Notes: generated from the sequence alone by a model not told the origin. A stretch of 64,000 nucleotides of DNA from an uncultured Lachnospiraceae bacterium (GCA_910585555.1 CAJUFU010000011.1:1-64000); one strand, 5' to 3'; shown: positions 8,527 to 16,606, counted from the stretch's first letter. Translations and numbers: made by a program.

Positions 8527-8563
8527 GCAACCTTTGCCAATTCTGAAAGGTATTAAGGGTAGA
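8527..8563 (+). promoter_or_regulatory. ECF-type promoter motif, copy 2
   Basis: GCAACCT (8527-8533), a 16-bp spacer and GTATTAA (8550-8556) repeat the arrangement found at 7055-7091. The motif lies about 80 bp before the VWA lipoprotein gene. It suggests that this gene belongs to the regulon of the sigma factor at 7126. Confidence 0.65.
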
Positions 8564-8641
8564 AAGGATACAAAAGCCGTAACGTGGGTGTATCTTTAGG
8601 GGAGGAATCAGATAAGTTTATTTCGGAATGGAGGAAGAGGG

Positions 8642-10480
8642 ATGAAAAAGTGTGTAAAGAAAATCACGGTATTGGGTATGGTTGGCGTTATGTTTCTGAC
8701 AGGGTGCGGTAATGCGCAAAACGATACGGCGGCCGAGGCGCCGGCGGAAGATGCGGGATATGCCACGGAAGAAGCAGAGGGAACATTGCCTGCACCGGAT
8801 AGGAATGGAGGGGCAGTAGAAAGTGGGGCGTCCGCGGACACTGCAGCAGAAGCAGGAGATGCCTACGATAGTACGGCAGGAGCGGCAGACGAATATAGCA
8901 GCGCAAAGGCGGAAGATGAGCGGAAGGAATCGAAGAGCATGGAAAGTGCCAGAGCGGATACGGAGGATGGATTGTCTGACAGTTATCTGGGTTCCTGTTA
9001 CGATTTTGACGAGGAATTACCTGATGATTCCGGAGAAGAATACAGTGTGTGGGAGGAAAAGGGTTTTTCTTCCGTGATGGCAGAGCCGCTTTCGACTTTT
9101 GCGGCAGATGTGGATACGGCTTCTTACAGTAATCTGCGCAGGCTGATCAGAGATGGTTATGATTTGGAGGATATACCGGAAGGAGCAGTCAGGATTGAGG
9201 AAATGATCAACTACTTCTCATATGACTACGAAGACCCGATTGGCTCAGACCCTTTTGGTGTGACAACGCAGATAGGGCGCTGTCCATGGAATGACGAGGC
9301 AGAACTTCTCATGATTGGTCTCAAAACACAGGATATCGATTATTCCCGTGCACCCGCATCGAACCTGGTATTTCTGTTAGATGTGTCCGGTTCCATGTAT
9401 TCAGATGATAAACTGCCTCTGTTACAGGAATCTTTCAGTCTGCTGGCGGAAAATCTGACGGATAAAGACAGAATATCGATTGTAACTTATGCATCAGAAG
9501 ACAAGATCGTCTTAGACGGTGCCCATGGAAATGAGACAAGGAAGATTAAGAAGGCACTGGATGGCCTGGAAGCGGGCGGCGGAACGCATGGCAGTAAAGG
9601 AATAGAAACAGCCTATGCATTGGCGGAAGAAAACTTCATCAAAGGAGGCAACAACCGCATTATCCTGGCAACAGACGGCGATTTAAATATCGGGCTGACC
9701 AGCGAAGAGGAGCTGGAAGGGTTGATCACAGATAAGAAAGAATCCGGTATTTTCTTGTCGGTGCTGGGATTTGGAACAGGGAATATCAAAGATAATAAGA
9801 TGGAGACTCTGGCGGATAAAGGCAATGGCAATTATGCATACATAGATTGTCTGCGGGAGGCCAATAAAGTGTTGGTAGAGGAAATGTCCGCAACACTGCT
9901 CACAATCTGTAAGGATGTGAAGTTTCAGGTAGAGTTTAACCCAGAGGTTGTGGAAGGATATCGTCTGATCGGTTATGAAAACAGAGCCTTGGCACGGGAA
10001 GATTTTGATGATGACAGCAAGGATGCCGGGGAGATTGGAGCCGGACACAGTGTGACGGCGCTTTATGAGATTATTTTAAGAGAGCCGCTTGAGAGCGGTA
10101 TGACAAAAGGAGAGATTGCGGATTTAAAATATAGCAGCGAATATAAGAAAAGGCTGGATGAAACAGAGAAGAAAACCCCTTTAGCGCCTTCATCAGGTAA
10201 TCAAGATAAAGAATGGCTGACAATCAGTATCCGCTATAAGAAACCGGCACAAGAGGAGAGTAAACTGTTAGAATACGCAGTGGGATATGACAGCTATGAA
10301 GAAGGGCCTTCTGATGATTTTATCTTTGCGGCGGCAGTGGCGGAGTTCGGGCTGCTTGCATCTCACAGCGAATATCCGGAAAGCGCTTCGGTAAAGAACG
10401 TAAAGAAGGCGCTTAGGAGTATCGATTTAAAGGATGCGTACAGGGAAGAATTTTTGGAATTAGTGTTGGAAGCAGAGTAA
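8642..10480 (+). CDS. VWA-domain lipoprotein (YfbK-like)
   Basis: A 612-residue lipoprotein with signal peptide and lipobox LTGC (Cys22). A low-complexity acidic Ala/Glu/Asp/Ser stretch follows to about residue 110. A short conserved N-terminal domain (about 135-200) precedes a von Willebrand A domain with an intact MIDAS DxSxS motif (LLDVSGSMY, Asp247). The C-terminal 150 residues match the region that follows VWA in YfbK-type proteins. Such proteins bind ligands through a divalent metal, and the partner is unknown. GGAGGAAGAGGG precedes the start. An ECF-like promoter and the preceding sigma/membrane pair imply induction by an envelope signal. A strong terminator follows. Confidence 0.85.
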   Translation: MKKCVKKITVLGMVGVMFLTGCGNAQNDTAAEAPAEDAGYATEEAEGTLPAPDRNGGAVESGASADTAAEAGDAYDSTAGAADEYSSAKAEDERKESKSMESARADTEDGLSDSYLGSCYDFDEELPDDSGEEYSVWEEKGFSSVMAEPLSTFAADVDTASYSNLRRLIRDGYDLEDIPEGAVRIEEMINYFSYDYEDPIGSDPFGVTTQIGRCPWNDEAELLMIGLKTQDIDYSRAPASNLVFLLDVSGSMYSDDKLPLLQESFSLLAENLTDKDRISIVTYASEDKIVLDGAHGNETRKIKKALDGLEAGGGTHGSKGIETAYALAEENFIKGGNNRIILATDGDLNIGLTSEEELEGLITDKKESGIFLSVLGFGTGNIKDNKMETLADKGNGNYAYIDCLREANKVLVEEMSATLLTICKDVKFQVEFNPEVVEGYRLIGYENRALAREDFDDDSKDAGEIGAGHSVTALYEIILREPLESGMTKGEIADLKYSSEYKKRLDETEKKTPLAPSSGNQDKEWLTISIRYKKPAQEESKLLEYAVGYDSYEEGPSDDFIFAAAVAEFGLLASHSEYPESASVKNVKKALRSIDLKDAYREEFLELVLEAE

Positions 10481-10483
10481 ATA

Positions 10484-10524
10484 AAAACGGTTTCAGGCTT
10501 GTAAACAGTCTGAAACCGTTTTTT
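10484..10524 (+). terminator. Intrinsic terminator after the VWA gene
   Basis: A 14-bp stem (10484-10497 with 10510-10523) has a 12-base loop and ends in a T-run. Its left side is A-rich, so it may also act on the convergent hsp20 transcript. Confidence 0.85.
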
Positions 10525-10565
10525 AGTTAGAGATCTTATGGTTCACGATGGGTCTGTAAAAGAGA

Positions 10566-11018
10566 CTATTTCACTTCAATTTTTCTGACTTCTTCCTTCG
10601 CGGCAACATCTTTCTTCGGGAATTTTACTTCCAGAATACCGTTGTTGTAGGATGCATCGATATCGCCGGGTTCCACGTCATTTACGCGGAAGCTTCTGGA
10701 GTAAGAGCTATAATAACGCTCCCTGCGGATATATTTATTCTTATCTTCCTCGTTATTCTCTTCCTTATGGGAAGCCGAGATGGTAAGCATATTATCCTTC
10801 AGGTCGATGTTGATGTCGGATTTATCAAAGCCCGGCAATTCTGCCTGTAAAAGGTAACTGTCGCCCTGGTCAATCACATCAGTCTTGAAAGCATCGAAGG
10901 TAGCCAATTCATTGCTACCCCAGAAATTCTTGAAAGCATCGTCGAACATCCTGTCAAAGGGATCCTCATAAAATGCCGGTTTATAAGTGTTGTGGTTAAA
11001 TAATGCTGGTCTTAACAT
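10566..11018 (-). CDS. Hsp20/alpha-crystallin small heat-shock protein
   Basis: A 150-residue small heat-shock protein, an ATP-independent holdase chaperone. The alpha-crystallin domain covers about residues 45-145, with DSYLLQAELPGFDKSDINID, MLTISASHKEE, a FRVNDVEPGDIDASYNNGILEV stretch and a closing LEVKFPKK. The ATG of MLRPALF is chosen because AAGGAG lies 8 bp upstream. A GTG three codons earlier would overlap that ribosome site. Upstream on the reverse strand is a perfect inverted repeat (11056-11071) that may be an operator. No CIRCE element is seen. Confidence 0.92.
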   Translation of the reverse strand: MLRPALFNHNTYKPAFYEDPFDRMFDDAFKNFWGSNELATFDAFKTDVIDQGDSYLLQAELPGFDKSDINIDLKDNMLTISASHKEENNEEDKNKYIRRERYYSSYSRSFRVNDVEPGDIDASYNNGILEVKFPKKDVAAKEEVRKIEVK

Positions 11019-11038
11019 ATAAATCACTCCTTCTTTTT

Positions 11039-11071
11039 GTTATCAGTATGACCGTTATCAGAAATCTGATA
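11039..11071 (-). promoter_or_regulatory. Possible operator upstream of hsp20
   Basis: GTTATCAG occurs as a direct repeat (11039-11046 and 11054-11061). The second copy is part of a perfect inverted repeat, TATCAGA-AA-TCTGATA (11056-11071). It lies between the hsp20 start and a TTGACT-like hexamer on the reverse strand. A regulator cannot be named. Confidence 0.4.
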
Positions 11072-11316
11072 CAGTCAAAACTGTTTTGTTTGTTTCTTGT
11101 TTATATATGTTATACATCAAATATAACAGATAATCAATTATGTAATTGTAAAGTATTTATTAAGAGAATATAAAATGGCAGACTGTTAGGAGGCGTTTTA
11201 TCAAAAGAGCACAAATTTGTCATGTTTTCATCGCAAACTAGACCATGAAAAAGAATCGAGTTCTGATATGCTTGATATAACGAGAAACCAAAATATGCAG
11301 GAGAAAAGGAGAGGAC

Positions 11317-12354
11317 ATGATGAGTAAATTTAAATTTTCAGTAGGGCCGTGGAATGTGCATACGGGGGCGGATTCTTATGGACCGGCCATAAGACAGGAT
11401 ATTGATTTTGACACCAAACTTGCCAAGTTTGCCGAGTTAGGATTTTCAGCAATTCAGTTCCATGATGACGATGCTGTTCCTAATATCAATGATTACACAG
11501 AAGAAGAGATAAAGGAAAAGGCAAGAGAGCTTAAAAAGAAATTAGATAAGTATAATCTGGCGGCAGAATTTGTGGCACCCCGTCTTTGGATGGATGAGCG
11601 GACAGCAGACGGCGGCTTCATGAGCACTTCTCAAAAAGACAGAGAATATGCTATGTGGAGAGCATATCGTTCCATTGATATTGCCAATGAATTGAATTGT
11701 GATATGATAGTATTATGGCTGGCAAGAGAAGGAACCCTTTGCGCAGAGAGCAAATCTCCGGTGTGGGCCACAAAGCAGCTGATTGAGGCAATCAATAAGA
11801 TGCTGGAATATGACCCGAAGATTCGTATCTGTATCGAGCCAAAGCCCAACGAGCCTATTGACAGAAGTATCTGTGGAACCATGGGACATGTCATGGCGAT
11901 ATCGGCGGCTACCATCGACCCTTCCCGTGTGGGCGGCAATCTGGAAAGCGCACATGCTATCCTGGCAGGTTTAGACCCTGCACATGAGATTGGTTTTGCA
12001 TTGGCTATGGGTAAATTGATGACAGTGCATTTGAATGACCAGAACGGCATTCGCTACGACCAGGATAAGTCCTTTGGTGTGGAGAATCTGCGGGCGGCAT
12101 TCAATCAGGTAAAGGTGCTTAAGGAAAACGGTTACGGAGAGCATGGAGAGTATGTGGGTCTGGATGTGAAAGCTATGCGCACCACTAAGGATGAGGACAG
12201 TTACAAGCATCTGGAAAACAGTTTGCAGATTTTTAAGGCCCTTGAGGAAAAGGTAGACCGATTTGACTATGATTTCCAGAAAAAATGTGTGGAGAACAGA
12301 GATTTTGAAGGACTGGAAATGTATGTGATGAATCTCCTGATGGGGATAGAATAA
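11317..12354 (+). CDS. Xylose-isomerase-like TIM-barrel sugar isomerase
   Basis: A 345-residue TIM-barrel protein resembling the short (Streptomyces-type) xylose isomerases. FHDDDAVPN carries the catalytic His/Asp pair. EPKPNEP carries the metal ligand Glu and catalytic Lys. Further matches are the Glu and His of NLESAHAILAGL, and DQNGIRYDQDKSFG. By hand alignment, one metal-1 ligand Asp (HIDLN in Streptomyces) is His here (TVHLND), so the substrate or metal may differ. A PfkB-type kinase follows 21 bp later, suggesting that the isomerised ketose is then phosphorylated. The ribosome site is AGGAGAAAAGGAGAG. The sugar is not known, and calling it xylA would be premature. Confidence 0.75.
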   Translation: MMSKFKFSVGPWNVHTGADSYGPAIRQDIDFDTKLAKFAELGFSAIQFHDDDAVPNINDYTEEEIKEKARELKKKLDKYNLAAEFVAPRLWMDERTADGGFMSTSQKDREYAMWRAYRSIDIANELNCDMIVLWLAREGTLCAESKSPVWATKQLIEAINKMLEYDPKIRICIEPKPNEPIDRSICGTMGHVMAISAATIDPSRVGGNLESAHAILAGLDPAHEIGFALAMGKLMTVHLNDQNGIRYDQDKSFGVENLRAAFNQVKVLKENGYGEHGEYVGLDVKAMRTTKDEDSYKHLENSLQIFKALEEKVDRFDYDFQKKCVENRDFEGLEMYVMNLLMGIE

Positions 12355-12375
12355 GAAGAAAACGAGAGGTATTTT

Positions 12376-13506
12376 GTGGGAAAGAAAATAATAGCAGCGG
12401 GACATATCTGCCTGGATATAACGCCCGTCTTTACAAGTGAGAAAGTGGAAAATATTAGTGATATCTTAGTTCCCGGCAAGTTAATCCAGATGGGGCAGGC
12501 TGATGTGCATACCGGCGGTGCGGTAGCCAATACGGGTCTTGCCATGAAAATCCTTGGAGCGGATGTAACTTTGATGGGCAAAGTGGGCGCGGACGAATTC
12601 GGCGGCATGATACAGAATATTTTACACCGGTATGGAGCGGACAAAGGGATGATTGTCTCTAAACAGGAGTCTACTTCCTATTCAGTGGTGATTGCAGTTC
12701 CCGGCATCGACAGGATATTCTTACATAATCCAGGAGCCAACAACTCTTTTAGCTGTGAAGATATTGATTATGAAGAAGCGGCAAAGGCAGATTTATTTCA
12801 TTTCGGATATCCTCCTCTGATGCAGAGGATATATCAGGAAGAGGGAAAGGAACTGACAGAGATGTTTCGCAGGATGAAGGAGCGGCATGTTGCTACTTCT
12901 CTAGACCTTGCGGCAATAGACGCAAAATCGGAAGCCGGAAGGGCTGACTGGAAGGCTATTTTATCCAGAGTGCTGCCTTATGTGGTTTTCTTTGTTCCAA
13001 GTGTGGAGGAGTTGTGCTTTATGCTTGACAGAGAAAGATATGAAGTCTGGACTGAGCGGGCGGCAGGCCGTGATATTACGGAAGTCATATCTCTAGAGGA
13101 GGTAAGGCCGCTTGCTGATACGGCGCTTTCTATGGGCGCTAAGGTGGTTCTGATCAAATGCGGAGCGCCGGGGATTTATTACAAAACGGCAGATGAGGAG
13201 AAGCTTGCGCCGGTTTGTACACAGCTTGGTCTTTTCGTGGATGAGTGGGCAGGGAAAGAAGGATTTGAAAGAAGTTTTGTACCGGAACGGATTCTGTCCG
13301 GCACCGGGGCAGGAGACACTAGCATTGCGGCCTTCTTAGTTTCTGCGTTGGAAGGTGCGGGCCTTAAAGAGGCGGCTCAGATGGCAACAGCCACGGGGGC
13401 TAGCTGTGTAGCTGCTTATGATGCATTGAGTGGTTTAAAACCGCTTGCAGAGTTAAGGCAGAAGATAGAAAATGGGTGGACGAAGAACGAGTTTGCCGGC
13501 TGGTAG
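12376..13506 (+). CDS. PfkB-family carbohydrate kinase
   Basis: A 376-residue ribokinase/PfkB-fold kinase expected to phosphorylate a sugar or sugar acid with ATP. The N-terminal PfkB signature region is seen as HTGGAVANTGLAMKILGADV. The C-terminal signature with the catalytic Asp is LSGTGAGDTSIAAFL. An insertion around residues 215-240 makes it somewhat longer than typical ribokinases. Translation starts at GTG 12376, with GAGAGG upstream. It forms a two-gene unit with the isomerase-like gene before it and is followed by a strong terminator. The substrate is probably the product of that isomerase. Confidence 0.85.
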   Translation: MGKKIIAAGHICLDITPVFTSEKVENISDILVPGKLIQMGQADVHTGGAVANTGLAMKILGADVTLMGKVGADEFGGMIQNILHRYGADKGMIVSKQESTSYSVVIAVPGIDRIFLHNPGANNSFSCEDIDYEEAAKADLFHFGYPPLMQRIYQEEGKELTEMFRRMKERHVATSLDLAAIDAKSEAGRADWKAILSRVLPYVVFFVPSVEELCFMLDRERYEVWTERAAGRDITEVISLEEVRPLADTALSMGAKVVLIKCGAPGIYYKTADEEKLAPVCTQLGLFVDEWAGKEGFERSFVPERILSGTGAGDTSIAAFLVSALEGAGLKEAAQMATATGASCVAAYDALSGLKPLAELRQKIENGWTKNEFAGW

Positions 13507-13560
13507 AAGTAAGAATATGCTCTGCAGGCAGATGCGTGGTAAAGGTAAATGCAGCATATA

Positions 13561-13589
13561 AAAACGGAGGCACATACAGCCTCCGTTTT
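13561..13589. terminator. Intrinsic terminator between the PfkB kinase and HPr-like genes
   Basis: Perfect 10-bp stem AAAACGGAGG/CCTCCGTTTT (13561-13570 with 13580-13589). It has an A-run to the left and a T-run to the right, so it can serve both convergent genes. Confidence 0.85.
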
Positions 13590-13608
13590 GCCTTCTTCCT
13601 GTATAAAC

Positions 13609-13833
13609 TTAATATATAAAGGGAGCTAATTTCTCCCTAATCCCCTCATCATCGGAATCATAACTAAGCCGAACCGGCCTGGTCAAATCAAGCGCCATCA
13701 CACCGAGTATGGATTTAGCATCCACGACTCTGCGGCCCTCTCCCAGATTAAAACTTAAATCAATCTTATCAATTACATTCACAAACTGCCTGACCTGATT
13801 AACATCATTGAATTTCACTTGTACCTGCTGCAT
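13609..13833 (-). CDS. HPr-like protein lacking the active-site histidine
   Basis: A 74-residue protein of HPr size and fold. The second half matches HPr closely (AKSILGVMALDLTRPVRL), including the serine equivalent to Ser46 that HPr kinase modifies. The GIHARPA loop with the PEP-dependent phosphorylation site His15 is missing. By hand alignment Asp occupies that position. It therefore cannot work as a normal PTS phosphocarrier. It may be a regulatory HPr-like protein comparable in concept to Crh of Bacillus, but this is inference. AGGAGG upstream supports the start. No PTS gene is nearby. Confidence 0.75.
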   Translation of the reverse strand: MQQVQVKFNDVNQVRQFVNVIDKIDLSFNLGEGRRVVDAKSILGVMALDLTRPVRLSYDSDDEGIREKLAPFIY

Positions 13834-14222
13834 AATCTCGTTTCCTCCTTATTCATCATTGATGCCATGAAAATAGATGCTCCACAAATCAATACGGATT
13901 GACTGCAATTCTCCTATACGCAGGATTCCCCAAAAACACGCTTTTTAATCGATTGTCTGTAGAAATTTTGAGCCTCCTTTCTTTCTGAAAATATGGTTGA
14001 CTTTTGTGAGACTATAATATCTTGAGTTTTTCAAAATGTAAATAGACAGAATATATAATTTTTATAAAATTTTTTTGTAGAGGGTGCCGGTAATCTTTCC
14101 ATTTGTGAAAGATTTTGGTACAATATAATGCGTAGCGTAAACCAGAGCTATGTCATTCGGTGATTTTTATGAGGGATTAAAGGAGGCATGGTGAGTTAAG
14201 CAACTTTAGGAGGGAATAATCA
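13834..14222. other. Intergenic region, HPr-like / membrane protein
   Basis: 389 bp, A+T-rich, between divergently transcribed genes. It contains an 8-bp inverted repeat AATCTTTC/GAAAGATT (14092-14114) just before TACAATATAAT, which could be an operator at the promoter of the forward gene. No supported coding sequence or RNA gene was found. Confidence 0.5.
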
Positions 14223-14789
14223 ATGGGAAATTTACAAAGTGCAGGGGCAGGTCTTAAGAAAATGTTTATCGCTTCGGTGGGCAGTTTGATATGTCTGGTA
14301 TTGTTAATCATTCCGCTTGTCAACATTCTGGCAGCGATTGCGGTTTTTGTATTTATGATCATGAGTATGATAGGGTTATATCAGGCTGGTCAGGAGATTG
14401 AAGGTTGTAAAACGGCGTTTATACTTACGATTGTGAATCTGGTTGTAAGCCTTGCGGGCAGTTTTATTAAAAATGATATTATGCATGTTGTTATTTTAAT
14501 CGCGGGTTATGTAATAGACTTTATGGTTATATATCTGGTATGTACTTCTGTAGGCGGGGTGCTGAACAGCATTGGTGCCATAGAGATAACGCAGAAGGGC
14601 GAAGTGGCATGGAAGATCAGCGCAGTATGCTATGTACTGCTGGGCCTGATTGCGATTGCCATGATGACTCCGGTATTTGGCTTTCTGGCTGGCATAATCG
14701 GATCCATTGTGGTTCTGGTGCTGTCTTTAGTTGCCGAAGTATGTTATATGATATTTTTGAGTAAGAGCAGTCAGGCTCTGGGTGCTTAA
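14223..14789 (+). CDS. Multi-pass membrane protein of unknown function
   Basis: A 188-residue very hydrophobic protein with about five predicted membrane helices (roughly 15-35, 38-58, 62-85, 88-112, 132-185) and few charged residues. No motif is recognised. AGGAGGGAATAATC precedes the ATG, an excellent ribosome site. It stands between the HPr-like gene and the His-rich secreted protein, with separate promoters on either side. It could be part of an envelope-stress group, but nothing in the sequence shows that. Confidence 0.65.
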   Translation: MGNLQSAGAGLKKMFIASVGSLICLVLLIIPLVNILAAIAVFVFMIMSMIGLYQAGQEIEGCKTAFILTIVNLVVSLAGSFIKNDIMHVVILIAGYVIDFMVIYLVCTSVGGVLNSIGAIEITQKGEVAWKISAVCYVLLGLIAIAMMTPVFGFLAGIIGSIVVLVLSLVAEVCYMIFLSKSSQALGA

Positions 14790-14834
14790 GGGATATTTAA
14801 AAGAAATAAAAAAATTTTTTGAAAATGAAAGGAT

Positions 14835-14863
14835 TTGATTTTATCAGGCGTATTACTTATAAA
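14835..14863 (+). promoter_or_regulatory. SigA-type promoter for the His-rich protein
   Basis: TTGATT (14835-14840) and TATAAA (14858-14863) are spaced by 17 bp, about 38 bp before the start codon at 14901. Confidence 0.6.
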
Positions 14864-14900
14864 ACAACATAGAAATGATAAGTAAAACGGAGGTAAGATC

Positions 14901-15224
14901 ATGAGAAAAAGATTAGCAAAAGTAGCAGCGGCAATGACGGTGGCGGCTCTGGTGACCGGCAATACAACTTCAATGGCATTGGCATATGAATCCGATGGAG
15001 TACAGCAGGTATGGTGTTATGGTGATGGAAGCTGTGATGTGGATGGAGTCTGTGTAATCGGTGGGGTTTGTGATGGTTCCCATAGCTGGTGTTATGACAG
15101 TGAAACAGAATATCATCATGAAGAGGAGTATCATCATGAGGAAGAATATCATTATGAAGAGCCCCATCATAACAGTGGTTCCGGTCACCATGGCGGCGGA
15201 CATCATTCAGGCCATCATCATTAA
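14901..15224 (+). CDS. Secreted His/Glu-rich, Cys-containing small protein
   Basis: A 107-residue protein with a clear signal peptide (about 1-28, ending at MALA-YES). The mature part has four Cys in a short segment (about 38-65). Two tandem EYHHEE units and a related EYHYEE unit follow (about 70-88), and the tail is rich in His and Gly (SGHHGGGHHSGHHH). Such composition favours binding of transition metals such as Zn, Ni or Cu. This is an inference from residues, not a family match. CGGAGG precedes the start. A terminator follows, and 71 bp later comes an ECF sigma gene whose anti-sigma partner also ends in a His/Cys-rich tail. Confidence 0.75.
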   Translation: MRKRLAKVAAAMTVAALVTGNTTSMALAYESDGVQQVWCYGDGSCDVDGVCVIGGVCDGSHSWCYDSETEYHHEEEYHHEEEYHYEEPHHNSGSGHHGGGHHSGHHH

Positions 15225-15239
15225 GAGAGAAGTAGAAAG

Positions 15240-15265
15240 CCCTGCTGTAAACCAGCGGGGTTTTT
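15240..15265 (+). terminator. Intrinsic terminator after the His-rich gene
   Basis: CCCTGCTG (15240-15247) pairs with CAGCGGGG (15253-15260) and is followed by five T. It lies between the His-rich gene and the ECF sigma gene, so the sigma gene may depend on read-through or an unseen promoter. Confidence 0.75.
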
Positions 15266-15295
15266 GTTGTTTGCGGGGGATAAAGGAGGATAACG

Positions 15296-15775
15296 TTGAA
15301 AAGCGCAGAAGAGATCAACTGTGCCATGGAAACGTATGCGGATATGGTGCGGAGAATATGTTTCGTACATTTGAAAAACAGAGACGACACGGAGGATGTA
15401 TTTCAGAATGTCTATATGAAATATATGCTTTACGAAGGCACTTTTGAGAGCCGCGAACATGAAAAGGCGTGGTTTGCCAGAGTAACGATCAATGCCTGTA
15501 CAGACTGGCTTCGCGGATTTTCACGCAGAAAATGGGTTCCTCTGGAAGTGATTGCTGAAGAAAGTGAAGCCATAGATGATGCATCCGGGGAGGTTCTTGA
15601 GGTGGTATTGAAACTTCCGGAAAAGTATCGAAATGTCATCTATTTGCATTACTATGAAGGATATTCTGCTGTAGAGATTGCGGGAATATTGGGACGAAAA
15701 GAGAACACGATATATACATGGCTTGCCAGAGCAAAAGAATTGCTGCGCAAAGAGTTAGGAGGTGAGTGGGTATGA
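15296..15775 (+). CDS. ECF RNA polymerase sigma factor
   Basis: A 159-residue ECF sigma factor. Region 2 is visible as CFVHLKNRDDTEDVFQNVYM and KAWFARVTINACTDWLR. Region 4 is visible as LPEKYRNVIYLHYYEGYSAVEIA and TIYTWLARAKELLRKEL. Translation starts at TTG 15296, chosen because AAAGGAGG lies 5 bp upstream and no ATG fits. The gene overlaps the following RsgI-like anti-sigma gene by 4 bp (ATGA). This is the third ECF sigma factor within about 11 kb. Confidence 0.88.
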   Translation: MKSAEEINCAMETYADMVRRICFVHLKNRDDTEDVFQNVYMKYMLYEGTFESREHEKAWFARVTINACTDWLRGFSRRKWVPLEVIAEESEAIDDASGEVLEVVLKLPEKYRNVIYLHYYEGYSAVEIAGILGRKENTIYTWLARAKELLRKELGGEWV

Positions 15776-16509
15776 ATCCGATTCGGAAAAGTATGGAAAA
15801 CATACAGGCATCAGAAGAACTCAAACAAAATACATTACGTTACCTGCATGAACAGCAGCAAAAAAACCGCCGGGTCAGGTTCCATTATGCTCCCGCTTAT
15901 GCTGTGGCAGTGATTTGCTTCCTTTTGCTTGTGGGAACAGGGGGCTATTCTGTGTATAGAAAGCCCGTTTCCTATATCAGTGTTGATGTGAATCCCTCCA
16001 TAGAGCTTAATATCAACTGTTTTGGCACAGTTGTGTCCGCAGTAGCTTATAATGATGACGGGAGAAATATCATAGAACAAGTACCCCTCAAGAATGTTTC
16101 CTATATGGAGGCTATCGACAGGATGCTTAAGGATGAAAGCTGTAATAAATATCTCAAAAAGGATGCCCTGCTGGTCTTTACGGTGGTTTCCGATCAGTCA
16201 GAGAAGATTGTGGAAGAACTAAGTGGAAATAAACTGTTCCAAAGTTATGGGGCATTGACTTATACCAGCGATTCAGCCTGTATGCATGAGGCGCATCAGC
16301 ATGAAATGTCATTTGGAAAATATAGAACCTATTTGGAACTTTTAGAATATGATAAGAGCGTTACGATAGAGGACTGCCATGGGATGACCATGGGAGAGAT
16401 GCATGACAGAATTGCGAGCTGCAGTCATAATGAGCAGACGGAAAAGAAACAGAGTCATCATAGCAATAGTCAGGGCTCTCATGGCAGTAAGCATGGATGT
16501 GATGATTAA
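15772..16509 (+). CDS. RsgI-like membrane anti-sigma protein with His/Cys-rich tail
   Basis: A 245-residue single-pass protein. The N-terminal about 38 residues are cytoplasmic and a membrane helix lies at about 40-60. The segment SYISVDVNPSIELNINCFG follows, the hallmark of the region after the membrane helix in RsgI-type anti-sigma proteins. The remaining extracytoplasmic domain ends in a tail rich in His, Cys, Ser and Gln. ATG 15772 is chosen because AGGAGG lies 8-9 bp upstream. A GTG at 15766 is too close to it. The 4-bp overlap with the sigma gene supports coupled synthesis. Metal sensing through the tail is a hypothesis. Confidence 0.8.
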   Translation: MNPIRKSMENIQASEELKQNTLRYLHEQQQKNRRVRFHYAPAYAVAVICFLLLVGTGGYSVYRKPVSYISVDVNPSIELNINCFGTVVSAVAYNDDGRNIIEQVPLKNVSYMEAIDRMLKDESCNKYLKKDALLVFTVVSDQSEKIVEELSGNKLFQSYGALTYTSDSACMHEAHQHEMSFGKYRTYLELLEYDKSVTIEDCHGMTMGEMHDRIASCSHNEQTEKKQSHHSNSQGSHGSKHGCDD

Positions 16510-16540
16510 CAGCTTTGATTTTAATAAGATAAACAATTAA

Positions 16541-16585
16541 AAACTGCGGCGCTATGGATGATTGCAATCAAAGCGCCGCAGTTTT
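16541..16585. terminator. Bidirectional terminator, anti-sigma / rubredoxin
   Basis: A 13-bp perfect stem AAACTGCGGCGCT/AGCGCCGCAGTTT (16541-16553 with 16572-16584) with an A-rich left flank and a T-run on the right. It separates two convergent genes. Confidence 0.85.
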
Positions 16586-16606
16586 TATAATCTTATTTGG
16601 ATTATC

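Noticed and set aside
11317..12354. Naming this gene xylA
   Set aside because: A metal ligand differs and no xylulokinase or xylose transporter is nearby, so the substrate is not established.
15100..15224. GAATATCAT-type repeats considered as a CRISPR or regulatory repeat
   Set aside because: They are in-frame codons for EYHHEE units in the His-rich protein, without spacers.
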